DNA of 64,000 nucleotides from Drosophila pseudoobscura (Eukaryota > Arthropoda > Insecta > Diptera > Drosophilidae). Made by a program: the position numbers and the translations under genes. The notes beneath the pieces were generated by a model. It made no database searches and was not told the DNA's origin. It was given only the letters and a program-made list of their open reading frames with translations. Shown here one piece after another: positions 34,560 to 46,600 of the stretch (position 1 is the stretch's first letter; each line of letters opens with the position of its first letter). The stretch is taken from NCBI RefSeq assembly GCF_009870125.1, contig NC_046680.1, positions 8,556,001 to 8,620,000 of the forward strand, in the 5' to 3' direction.

Positions 34560-35207
34560 TCAACGAATGGTGGCAAACTTCTGGAAATCCACGGTTCCGA
34601 ACTTGCCGAACGGCTCCAGGGCATAGAGTTTGCCCTCGACGGGGGCATGTATGCGTATCTGGCGCATGTGGGTGTCCCGGCCGTTTTGATGATTCGAAAT
34701 GACTGCGATTTGCAGCATGAATGTGCGTATGGACTTCACATTACCGTCCTTGATGGGCACTTGCACCCAGCCGGTGGGCTCTGTTAGATCAAGTACTTGC
34801 AACTCCTGAAGATCGTTGAAATTAGTGCCCGATCGTATGGAGATGCGCGATGGTGTGTAGCTCTCGTCCAGCTTGTAGTCAGTGTAGATGTAGATCTGGC
34901 TGATGTTTGTCCGCTTGTGGAATTGAATGTTGACCAGGTGCGGCAATTGTCCGTCTGACTGCCAGTAGGTGTCCATGATGTTGTCCCGCAGCCGCTCCAC
35001 CCCGAATCCTAAATATCAGGTATTTTAATGGAATGCAACATACATAGACTGAACGGGGAAGCTCTTACCGGGCTTACAGGAAGAGAGGCTCCATACAGCT
35101 TGGGCGCCAACCTCGCGCACAAGTCCAAGTCGCTCCTCGGCCAGCGGATCCTCTTCGCTGGTTGGGGGTGGATTGATCGGTATGTCCTCATCCATTGAGG
35201 ATGTCAT
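34560..35207 (-). CDS. APC10: Anaphase-promoting complex subunit 10 (DOC domain)
   Basis: Predicted 195-residue subunit of the APC/C ubiquitin ligase, which with Cdc20 or Cdh1 forms the D-box receptor that selects mitotic substrates. Exons in coding order: 35207-35069 and 35008-34560. The short acidic N-terminus leads into a DOC domain covering most of the protein: EVGAQAVWSLSSCKPGFGV, DNIMDTYWQSDGQLPHLVNI, TDYKLDESYTPSRISIRSGT and THMRQIRIHAP. The protein ends in Thr-Ile-Arg; the Ile-Arg tail is the known docking element of APC10 on the TPR subunit APC3. The upstream ATG at 35207 is used; a second in-frame ATG at 35195 would shorten it by four residues. It diverges from Imp3 with 208 bases between start codons, suggesting a shared promoter. 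Confidence 0.95.
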
Positions 35208-35415
35208 GATTAGCGCAGCTATTTTTAAGTCCGTATTTTATTCCTATTTACTTTAGTTTGTTTTGATTTTCAGTTTGTCAACACCCACTTACAGCACTAG
35301 TCTTAGACGCAAATCAGCTGGGGCAAACAACGGCGTGCACACGCGTTTTCCAACACTATCCCATCGCACATGTGCGACTTTTGAATAAATAGAAAATTAA
35401 ATAAATAGAAACGAA
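35208..35415. promoter_or_regulatory. Bidirectional promoter region of APC10 and Imp3
   Basis: 208 bases separate the two divergent start codons, so both 5' UTRs and both core promoters lie here. No TATA box is seen at a useful place, as expected for housekeeping genes. An ATCAGCTG stretch lies near 35312. The assignment follows from gene layout. Confidence 0.6.
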
Positions 35416-36093
35416 ATGGTGCGTAAACTCAAATTCCACGAGCAGAAACTGCTCAAAAAGGTGGACTTTATTACCTGGAAAGTGGATAATAGCGGAAAGG
35501 AGAACAAGATCTTGAGACGCTATCACATACAAAAGCGTGAGGACTATACAAAGTGAGTTCCCCCAGCAAGACTGCATCAGCTTGGACACTTGGTTAATTG
35601 TACATACATATGTGAATTTGCAGGTACAATAAACTATCCAGGGAAATTCGCGAACTGGCCGAGCAAATAGCGAAGCTAGATGCCGCCCATCCTTTCAAGA
35701 TCGAGTCAACCACGATGCTGTTGAACAAGTTGCATGCCATGGGCGTATCCAACGATCAGTTAACTCTGGAGACGGCGGCCAAGACATCGGCCAGTCACTT
35801 TTGTCGACGACGCCTGCCCGTAATCATGGTAAAACGTAAGTGCTTTCCCTTAAACATCCATTTATTTTCTTCAATAAACATTTGGTGGGCTTGCAGTGCG
35901 AATGTCGGAAAACCTAAAAAACGCCACAGACCTCATCGAGCACGGCCATGTTCGTGTGGGCCCAGAAATGGTCAAGGATCCAGCCTTCCTTGTCTCCAGA
36001 AACCTGGAAGATTTTGTTACATGGGTGGACGGATCCAAGATCAAAGAGCACGTGCTGCGCTATAACGATATGCGGGACGATTTCCAAATGTAA
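35416..36093 (+). CDS. Imp3: U3 snoRNP protein IMP3 (S4 domain)
   Basis: Predicted 181-residue nucleolar protein of the small-subunit processome, which helps pair U3 snoRNA with pre-rRNA for 18S processing. Exons: 35416-35552, 35624-35835 and 35897-36093. The N-terminus [18 protein letters not shown] with [20 protein letters not shown] is typical of the family. An S4-like RNA-binding domain occupies about 105-165 ([20 protein letters not shown], then [10 protein letters not shown]). It ends with RYNDMRDDF, as in other IMP3 proteins. Length matches the family (about 180-185). AATAAA at 36132 is the likely polyadenylation signal. It converges on the 3' end of Patronin. Confidence 0.95.
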
Positions 36094-36137
36094 AAGTGCT
36101 GTCGGATTTACCTTTAAGATGGATATTTTTTAATAAA

Positions 36138-37667
36138 AGTAGTATTACAAACACGAATGGCGTTTTGTTAAATAATCATTTTCAATAACTTTATTACATT
36201 TCATATAATAATGTTTAGATCTCATTAATATTATTCATTAATATGGAGCCCAGTCACGCCAAGGGCGTGACTGCGCCTACCCACGCATTCATATACACTC
36301 GCCTCATTCAGACAGAATCAGAATCGTTCCGTGATGGCGGTTCAAGGTTGAGTTGGTTATGCCCCCTATTAGTTTCGATCGACCGCCTCTCATAGTTTTC
36401 AGTTACAAAATAGGGCCCGGCCTGGCTTCGAAATATTAATATCATTTAAAATCAAGTGTTTCCAGCAGAGTGACTGCACAAACTATACATAATACGGGCT
36501 TGCGTTGACAATCATCGATCGTGCATTTATAAAACAGGGTGAGTGTGGGGTTAGAGACTGAGGTGAAGGTGAAGGGGGTGCCAGCAACGGTTGAGCGGTC
36601 TAAAAGGTGCTGATCAGATGCGATTTCACAGAGTTAAAAGTAGTCAAGTCGATGGCAGTTGCCGAAGTCAATTCCTTGCTGGTGCCGCAGTCGAGCAGGA
36701 CAGAGGCTAGCCCCAAATCAAAGGGGAAAATGCATGTGCAGATCGACTAACTTAAGAGCTCTTCAATGTTGAATGAATGTTGCATAGGCAACTTTTGCGA
36801 AACTTTTGAGTCGGACTGACTGCTCACGACGCACGGATCGGACTTTGCTGCGAAATCTAAGGGAAATTTCGATTTCCGTCTGTGGCAGTCAAAAGTCTTT
36901 CAAATTGTACAGATATAGATATCTTTAAATATTAGTTGCATTATTATTCCTTTTTAAATACGCATAAAAAGTAATTATTAATTAGTGTTAAAATAAATAG
37001 CTAGTGGCATTAAAATTAGATTCGACTTTGGCAGCGGCCTCATTTTACACAATTCAGCTTCCGACCGCCCAAGGCCATGAAAAATTTCACATGATTAACT
37101 TCATAACAATATAAAATAATAAAACAAATTAATAAAAAGTGATTTTCTACATTTGTTCTTCCCTTTTCCCCTCTGGCTACACTTTAGCCGAGGACGCTCA
37201 CATGACATGCTGAATCCTGCACGAAAACTAACAAAAATACAATTATTCAAGGGGCTTCATTACATTCTTTTGGCATTTTGTGTTGTCTGCTTTTTGCCCA
37301 TTACATTTTTGTTGCTTAAATTCTTAGGCGGATATATGTATATGCTTTTATATTGAAAATAAATATTCAATCGCATCGTTTACTCACTACAAAATTTTCT
37401 GTAAATTCAAATTTCTCGTTTCTCAAGCATGTGCTATTAGTGGTTTAAGCCGAGTGCCCACGTCCCAGAGTCCCACCCCCTATACCATAACCCACGCCCA
37501 TAAGTCCCTCCGCGAGCTATGGAAAGACCTCATGGTAGGTTCGAGTTATGGTTCGTTATGTTTCCATAGATGTCTTAATGCGCAATGTCGTAGAATAGTT
37601 TTTGTTCCGGCCAAACAGCGCCAAGCGCCCACTGGCCCGGACTCCGCTCCGCTCCGCTACGTTGCAC
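36138..37667 (-). other. Patronin 3' UTR and intergenic region after Imp3
   Basis: 1.5 kb without a coding exon, between the Imp3 polyadenylation signal and the Patronin stop codon at 37670-37668. Most is probably the Patronin 3' UTR. A perfect short hairpin lies at 36251-36273 (listed separately). Confidence 0.5.
36251..36273. repeat. Perfect 10-base-pair hairpin
   Basis: CAGTCACGCC at 36251-36260 is followed by the loop AAG and the exact complement GGCGTGACTG at 36264-36273. It lies about 115 bases beyond the Imp3 polyadenylation signal, between two convergent genes. GC-rich stem in AT-rich surroundings. A role in 3' end formation or a binding site for a dimeric protein are both possible; neither is shown. 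Confidence 0.75.
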
Positions 37668-40600
37668 TTAGATCACAAGCGCCATGTCCTTTTTGCTGGG
37701 CAACTGCACCCGCTTGCCCTGCCAGAGCGAGTTGTGTATTGTGAAGGCGTCGATGGTGACGGTCAGATGCTTGGTGTGCACTTGCGAGAAGCACTTGCCC
37801 CCTGAGTTGTATCTGCAAAGGGATTATCGAGTTAGTGGATGCTCAGGCGTAAGGATGTCACGGTACCCACTTGAAGAACTTATCGAACATGACTTCGTCT
37901 ACTTGACTAGGTCCGGTGCCGTACAGCTTGGTCACCTGGTCCCCGGACTCGGGCATGTAGCTGTAGAGGGCGCGGAACTGGCAGCCCGCATCGCGGAAGA
38001 GTACTAGGAAGTGTTTCGCCTCCGAGCGTGCTATCTTCTCGAGCACTTTCTGTTTGGCCTCACGGTTGACGGCGCCCGGAAAGACGCAGTATTCGACGGC
38101 ATTCAGTATAATGCCGCGATTGGATTTGGCCGCTGGTTGCTTGTAGAGTTTTGGACCTGTCAATGCAAATCGCCTCAGTTAGCGGAATGGTCAATCATGA
38201 TGTGGATATTCTCTACTACTCGGAGGTGTCAATGGCAAGCTTTTATATATTAAATTCCTCTAATCGTCTTACTATCGAAATGCAGGCTACGTGCACTATG
38301 TGAGCTAGAACTTGGGCTCCAAAGTTAGAGTAAAGCTACGATGGATACTTGGGAATACTTAGACTTGAATGCAAAATCATAAAGTAACAAAAAATATATA
38401 TATTACAAAAAAACCTCCTATTATATAGATGGCGGATGTTTTAAGTATTTTGAACTGAATATTGCCTAATTTAGTATCTTATGCAAATTATTTTTAACAA
38501 TTATTACGAACAGATAGTAATAAATAAACGTGTACATAAATTTATATGAAAAAAAACCAAAAATAGTAATTAAATTGCTTGCTGTTTTGCGTAGGTATTT
38601 TTGAAAATTGTGAAGCGGTTAATCGGGCCCATCTGGGGGGTTCGGTATTAGAAAGCTCTTTGGGTGTTGTGTTTCTCTACATTTATCACTGGGTAAACAT
38701 TTGTCGGCTCTCGTTTGGTTATCGAAAGTCGTGGATTTGACGGAACATGGGAGAGGAAAAACCAAGTGTTTTGGACTCTACAGACTGTCGCAGCCCTCTA
38801 GAACTCGCATATCTATGTAGAACTCATACGTATGTCGAACAAAATCATATGGTGGAGTGGACACAAGATGCATACGAATGGATGCCAATTGAATGGAAAA
38901 CGAGTGGAAATGAAATCAAACGAAAAATGTTTCAATGAAAATCATATCATATAGAATGAGGCGTTTCGAACATATTCGATTGTTATGTATGTGGAGAGAT
39001 GCGGGTGATGACCAAAGGGTGTATGGATTGGTGGATTGGATGTGATTATATAACTGAGGATATAACTTTTGAAGTTTTTTATGGTATGGTTTTTCTTGTT
39101 GTTGTTGTTTGTTGTTGTAGTTTGTTGTAGGCGAGAAATACAAACCCGAATATTCCATGTTAAAATTCGGAGTTAATGAGAAATCGCTGGATCCATCATC
39201 AAATCCGCGACGTTTCGATATCAAACCTGGCGGCAAAGAGCCCGGTCCAGAGGGGGATGGCATATGCCTACCTGAAGCGCCCATTCCAGGCGAGGGTGCG
39301 CGCCTCGGCGGTGTGGCGCGTCCCAGTCCCGAATCTGTGTCTAACCGGCAAGCAAGAGAGAGTCAATCAGCGGATCGGTCACATGCACAGTTCGCAGTAC
39401 ACAGAGCAGAGAGGAGAGAGCACGCAGCACACAGCACAGGCCCATGCAGGTCCATGCAGATGGTAGCCGTTCGATGTATGGGATGCATTTTGGTTAGTCA
39501 CCAGACGGGAGCACCAGGGAGCACGGCGATGGGTGGCGAGCGGGCGAGCGATGATTTCGTTTTGAGTTGGTTAATAATTTGTTGCATTTTTTGTTGTTGT
39601 TAATTTCAAGATTTTGTTTTTGGTTTTTAGTCAAGGTTGATTTGAAAGAAAGAGAAATAAAAGAAGAGAATGTGTGCACAAAATTTAGTTAAGCCATTTC
39701 GTGGATCCTTCATTTAGAGATACTTAAAGCTAATTGATCATGATCTGGTTTTGAATCGAACAGGTTTATAGATGAGTATATGGATGGATATTTGTGTGTG
39801 TGTGTGTGTGCAGTTGTATCTGTATGTGCATGAATGTGGGAGTTAGTTCACAAGAGATATGTATGTATCTTTTTGCACAAAATGATTGAATTATGCCCAG
39901 AACCTGTTGCGAATGGAAAAGCTGAAACCCTCAGCCCTCACCCCGAATAACGGCTGATACGAAAACAGGAGAAAAGCTTAAAGAGGGACCAGACAACCAC
40001 CAACACCACCACCGCCACCGGATCAATAGAAACCGAATTGTCGCAGTGAAAAACTATGCGAAATGAAACCAGAAATATATAATCAAATCAAATCAATTAA
40101 AAATCTCACACATACAAACATAGAATAAATACAAACGGAAAATGTTTAAGGATTACTTATGCAAAGATCGCACCACCAAAGAAAAGATCCAAAGTACAGG
40201 TTAAACCAAAAAGGAAAGGAAACCACTAGAAGAATACTCAAAATGAATAGAGGATAAGAAGCATACAGATAGATAGATACAGACAGATACGTAATGGGGA
40301 TAGGATAGGATTGGATAGAGTAGAGTATACAGTATACAGTATATGGTATAGGGAGGAAAGAAAGCAGCTTGATTTCAGTTGTACTGTAGCTGTGGAACGC
40401 TTCTTACCGCACAGATTCATTAGCGAATTGGACTTTCGGCCCCGGAAATTAAGTGTGCTCCCCTTAGCGACGGAGATACGCGACAGAGTGCGGCCCCGCT
40501 CGACGGCTGCTGGCTCTGCAAGTAGGTCAGGTCCGACAGGGATATGCCGAGTGGTGCATCATTATACAGTTTCAAGAAAAATATATGTACGCAATATTCT

Positions 40601-43600
40601 TACGCAATGGATGGACACAAAATGAGGTACAGGCAAAAATATTGTAAATCAAACTTAAGGCCCCTCGACCCAACCAAAACCATACAAATCAAAGGTATCA
40701 TAAATTCTCAGGCCCAACCAAGGTGTAGTGTAAACTGTAGTGTAATGCACACGCGGCCCCGTGTGCATTCGGTAGCATCCTGGCATTAGTTGGCATTGCA
40801 TTTTATTAGTTGAGTTGTGGATGCAGTTACTCATAAGCTGGAGGTGGTGTGTGAATCCTTAGCGATAAGTCAGTAGGAACCAATAAATTATAATCGAATT
40901 AAAATAAATGTAAGCACGCGACGGGCATTCATTTGTCGTTGTTATTGTTTTTTGCGTGTTTGAATACGATTTTTGAGGAAATCAAAAGAATAAGAATTAA
41001 ACGAACGAGAGAACTACGTAATTAGGTGTGTGTTATACCCATCACCAACCTCTGGAAGTTTTATAGGATCCCCGTCGCCCAATCGGAGTTGAACTTGTAC
41101 TGGGATAATCATCGGGTGACTCTGTTTGAACGAGATTAGTGGTTATTATACCTTATCAAGATATATATCATAGTTAATTATAGTTTTGATTGCGTGCATA
41201 TCAAATCATTTAACAAAAAAAAAAGAAAACAGAATGGAACGCCCTTCTACCATTAAATATAAATCTGATAATAATACATGCTTACTTTAAACTAGGGATA
41301 CGCAATGAAAAATGATAGGATACAATGCGATAAAGAAGGTTACTAGTAACATAAAAATTACCTTTCACTGTGAGGGAGTCTTGCGAGCCCCTGTAATAAT
41401 CTCTTTTCATTGAATTTGAGCTTAGTTGACCGTAGCCTAAGCAAATCCGAAACGAAAACAAAAGTTCAACAAATTAGCAAAAAGCAATCAAGGATAAATA
41501 AACAATAACATAATCACAGCTAAACAGGGCGGTTTACACAAATAAATCAAGAGAAAACTGAAATCGTGTGATCTGGAGGAGGAAGAGAGGGTTCGGCAGG
41601 CCGAACACCAGCCACAGAAATTGGTACTTGGGAGTGCAAGTTCCGCTTCCGTTTCAGCAGCCTTCTGCTCACCGGTTAGATTCGAGCTGGAGCCCTTCTT
41701 GCCCCGACTAGAGATGCTCGAAGCCTCACTGATGTCCACACTGGCATCGTCCACATGAATGGTCTTGGGCCTGGGACGTGTCGTGCGCTGCTGCCGGAGT
41801 CGCGGATTCGTTGCACTAGATGACTGGGGTTGCAGTTTCACATGCAGATCGGGCCGATCCAGGGTTTTACCCTTTACAAAAGAAGAAGGCAATGATTTGC
41901 TGGCCAACTATATTCTGAAGGTGGCTTACCTCTCTTTCGGCCTCTTCGATGGCTTTCTTGAGTCTATGCTGTTCCAATATGGCCGCTCGTCGCGCCATTT
42001 GATCCTCCTTCTTGCGTGCGCGCTCCTCCTCCTTCTCCCGCTCCTTTTCCCGCTTCTGCGAGGCCTCTATCTCCTTGCGTGCCTTGGCCTCCTCCTGCTG
42101 CTGACGCCGCTGCAGGGACAGCAGCATGATCTTCTCTTTTCGTCGCTCCATTTCATCCACAGACTCCTGCGTGGACGGAAGAATACAGAATATTATAGGA
42201 CCCCACTTCTACAAGGATTGCAGTGTACTCTTACCGGATCTAGGTTGGTGGCGTCGGCTCCAATCACCAGCGCCTTGTTCTTGGCCGCCTCGGCACTGTT
42301 GTTGCTCTGCTGGATTCGCGTGGGTGACATGGGCTGCTGCTGCATGGGCTGTGGGTGTGGATGTGGGTGTGGCTCATGGCCAAATGGATCCGAGCCCGAT
42401 ACGGCCAGATGGCGTAGTTGGATGGGCGCCTCGTCCGTGTACTTGTTGTAGGTGGCATTACCGGGCGATTTGACACTGTTGGAGTGGTTGAGGCCGTGGA
42501 TGCTGTGCCTGTTGGCCCCTGCTGACTTGTGGCCATCCTCGCTGCCGTTGTTGTTATTGTTGTTGTGCAGTTGACTTAGGGACTCCCGTTTGAGAAGAGT
42601 CTGGTGGTCCACGCTGTCCCTGTCCCGGATGCTGCTGCTGCTGCCGCCCAACGGCAGGGCCTCCTTCTTGGGCGAGCGCTTGGCGCGCAGCGGCGGCTTT
42701 GGACGCTTGGGCTGGTCGTCGTCGAAGGAGATGTAGAAGCCCTTCTCGGCCGGCTGATCCTCGCTGTCGCGCGGGTCCTGGAAACTGTTGGCCTGAATGG
42801 AGGGGCGCGAGGGCGAAGGTATGCGGTAGGTGAGATTTCCGCTGGTGATGTTCAGCTTGTTGGAAATCATCTCGCCGCTGTCGTAGTCCTCCGAACTACT
42901 GCCCCTTCCGCCCTGCAGACGCTGCTGCTGCTGCTGCAGTTGCAGTTGCTGCTGGTGATGTTGCTGTTGCTGCTGCTGCTGAAGCACAAAGTCCGAGATG
43001 CGTGTGGCCTGCATGGACTCGATGATGTTGCGCTCCACCTCGTCCACATCCTCCTCGTCGCCAATGAAGCAAATGCTCTGCGGTGCCATCATGTCCTCCT
43101 GCTGCATGGCCATGCCCATGGTCTGCGGCTGGTGCTGGGACTTGGGCGAGCGATTGTCGCGCAGATTGGTCAGTGACTGCTGTCTCTGCACCCCGTTGGC
43201 CCCCCCACCCAACTGGCGCTGCGAGTGCTGCGGCGAGGCCTGCACCTGGAACAGATGCTGGAGCTCGCCTCCGCCGCCGCCACCACCTCCAGCACCTCCT
43301 CCCCCGTTCTGGTGCAGCATAAAGCTGCCCTGGGCCGCTCCTCCCGCGCTGGAGGGAGGCCTGTTCATCCAGGGCTGCTGGGCCTTCTTCTGCTGCTGGT
43401 GGTGCTGTTGCTGCTGCTGCTGTGACTGCCACGCATTCACATCCACCATCGGCTGCTGTATCTGCTGCTGCTGCTCGTAGGCGGCGGCTGCTGCTGAGTG
43501 CGCCCAGGTGCGGCGCTGGGGATGGACCTGTGGCTGTGCCTGTGGCGAGGACTCATGCAGGTAGAAGTGGTTCGTGGGCTGGCCATAGTCATCGAAGACC

Positions 43601-46600
43601 ACACTGCTCCTGTACTGCGGAGGAGCAGCCGCTCCGTAGTGCGGCGAGTGGTTGTTGTAGGGCGCTCCATTGTCGCTGTAGATGCTCTGCGGCTGGTAGT
43701 GGGAGGGCTGCGGCGGCGACATGTACTGGCCGTGCTCATTGACGAACTGCATCGGCTGGGGCATGGCCATGGGCTGCTGCTGCTGGTGTTGCTGCTGATA
43801 GGGATCGCGGCTGGGCGGACGGGAGCTGTACGCACTGACTGGGGCATTGTAGGCCTGCGGAAGATGCGGCGATGAGCCAAAGCTTTGCTGCATGGGTCTC
43901 TGCTGCTGCTGGTAGTGGTGGTCAGACAGGTGCTGCTGCGACCCATACGTCTGTTGCTGCTGGATGATGCGGTTAGTGGGTGGGGTGCAAGCGTAGTGGA
44001 AGCGCAGCCGGAACGAGAACAGAGAACAAAATGGGTTAGTCGACAGCAGCGGAGGGTTGTTTGCAGGGGGAGGCTGCTGCTCTCCGCCCCCTAGTTAATG
44101 GGCGATGCAACGACGGGAGGCGGGGATGTGTGTGGCTGTATAGATGGATGGATGGATGGATGGATCCTTTACCTGGTTCAGCATATTGGCTATTTGCTGG
44201 GCCTGCAGGAGCTGCTGCGCCTGCAGGTGCTGGGCCTGCATCTGGCTCTGCTGCGTGGCCAGGCGGTGGATATCCTGCTGGATATCCTGCAGATTCATGT
44301 TCATGATGGCGATGCTTTGCTGCACGTTCCACATCCATTCCGCGAGCGTTTGTTAATTGTTCAGTGTGGTTCAGTGGGTGCGGGTTAGTGTAAGGCGTTG
44401 TGGGCGTGGGCGTGTGAGTGTTTGTGTTTTTCGTGTGAGTTGTTGGAATGTTGAAGCAGACACACAGATACACAGAGAATGGCGGAAAGTGGCGGAAAAG
44501 AGAGACACACAGGCGTTAGACATTAATATTTCTGGTTGCACGGGTAGCACGAGTTAGGAGACGTTGAGATGGGGCGGGGAGGGGGGAATGGTTATGGCCG
44601 CATTTTGTGATTACCTCACCCACCTGGTACTTGTCCAAGTCAACGGGATCCATGTCCGGCGTGCGCTTCGATTCATTGCTCATGGTTTCCCACTTCATAA
44701 CCTCCGGACAAGATTCCAGATCCTCCTAATCAGAATTCACAGATGTTAATATTGAGTAAGCAATCGAGTCGACGCCTACCTTCTCCTGGTGCCTGAGCAG
44801 GGCCATTTCGATCTTCCGCTTGTCCTGCTCAATGCGACGACGCTTCTCCTCCAGCTTCATGCGTATGGTGGACAGCTTGGTGGCGTTCTCCAGCGAGCGC
44901 ATGTCCTCATCGCCCACGTCCAGCTGCCAGGCTGCGGGGCTCGCTGGCATGCTGCTGGTGGAGGACTTGCGCACTGGGGTGCTCTCCGGATCGTAGGCAC
45001 TGGAGCGGGCGTCGTTGTAGGTGTCCGCCACGCTGTGGCTGTAGTCTTTGTCGCTGGAATGTTGCTTGTTCCGTGCCTGTGGCAAGGGGCTGCTCGCATT
45101 CGATAGATTGTGAGCCGACACCGTGGGCACATTGTCGACACTGTCAAAAGCGAGAGAGAGTTGTGAATCAGAGGATGCTGCGTGTAAATATTTAGAATGG
45201 TAGCCTACCTCGCCTGCCGACGCATTGAATACTTCTCCGTCTCGCGGTCCTGCTTCTCCGAGCCCGAATCCGTGTCGTAGCCAAGCTGCAGCGTGCCCCG
45301 GGCATCGGCAATGGAGGAGCGCACGGCCACAGCGGGTTCAGCTGAAACGGAATCAATCTCGTTCAATCAATGGAGTTCTCGGGGAACACTCCTCTCAGCT
45401 TCACCCACCTATGCTGGTGTTGGAAAACTTCCGCTCCCTGTCCCTGTCTCGGTCCCGTTCGCGATCCCGATCGAATCTGCCTCCCAGCGTGTGCAGCTGA
45501 TCCTGGGAGCCGCCAAAGTTCTCGATGGTCAGCTGAGAGTCCTCGCTGGAGGAGTTCCTGCGCGAGCGGCGCCCTGAAACGGCATTCAAAAGAGCATTAG
45601 TTTGCTTCCAGCAGATCGCTCTCAACGCTGATGGACATAGGAAGGGGACAGACAGGGGGGCAACGTAAGGATAATGGATAACACAAACTAAATGGCATTC
45701 TACTGGACTACGAAGAAGCACTATCGACAGACAGTTGCAACAGTTATTGTGTGGCTCATACCTGCAAAGCTTGGCCGACGGCTCTGTTCCCAGTTACTTG
45801 GTCGACCCGCAGCGACAAAATCGCCTTGAGAGCAAAAATTAAACAAATATAAATTCCAAATTAAATCAAAATGTGTTAAATCAACCAAAAATCAATCAAG
45901 TTATTCGATGAACTCAAGTAAAATAAAGAATAAAGCTTGTATGTGGCACTAGAGAGAGATGGGGAGGCCAACAGGTCGTTGAGGATACTATAATGTTGCT
46001 TAGTTTGATTTGATTGTTTGATGAGTTCCAGGCCCCAGTACTCTCTAGTGGCCACATACAAGACATCCAAGACTCGGGAAGAACGAAAAACAAGAGTCAA
46101 ACGATAACTGAAGCGAACTGTAAGAAGCGGGCAGGGGCAAGCAAACCTCTCTCATCCGCCTTGGACTCGACATTGGTCTTTTCTTTAGCCTGACGCAAGC
46201 GAGCCGGAACCAAGGGCTCCTGCTGCTGCTGCTGCTGTTGCTGCTGTAGCTGTTGCTGTAGCTGCGACTGCTGCTGCTGGTGGAACTGTTGCTGTTGCTG
46301 ATGCTGCTGTTGGTGGTGGTGTTGCTGCTGCTGCTGCGAGTGCATGGATGAGAGTGTGGTGATGCCACGCGACTTGTGCACGACGAAGGCTGCACACATT
46401 CAAGATGAGTAGCGAGCGGGGCAGGCAGGCGTTGGCAGTGAGCATGTGTGGGTTTCGGTTTTGGGGGGGAGATGAAAAAGAACAAAATTAAAAATTTAAA
46501 TTAGAATTTAAAACCAATAAATGCTAGAGAGATATCTTTCTGTATTTTTCTGAAGTGCATTTTAAACGTAAAATTAAATAGAAATAATAATCTACTAAAA

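Noticed and set aside
41488-41672. Read-through of the Patronin exon past its donor (61 further codons)
   Set aside because: The donor at 41672 (GTGAGC) joins downstream exons in phase and rebuilds the known order of Patronin segments. The extension ends in a hydrophobic low-complexity stretch and looks like intron.
42604-43480. Plus-strand frames of 160-190 codons inside the large Patronin exon
   Set aside because: They are reverse reads of glutamine-rich coding sequence (CAG tracts read as CTG or TGC give Leu or Cys runs). The minus frame is the real one, open for 575 codons and phase-matched at both ends.
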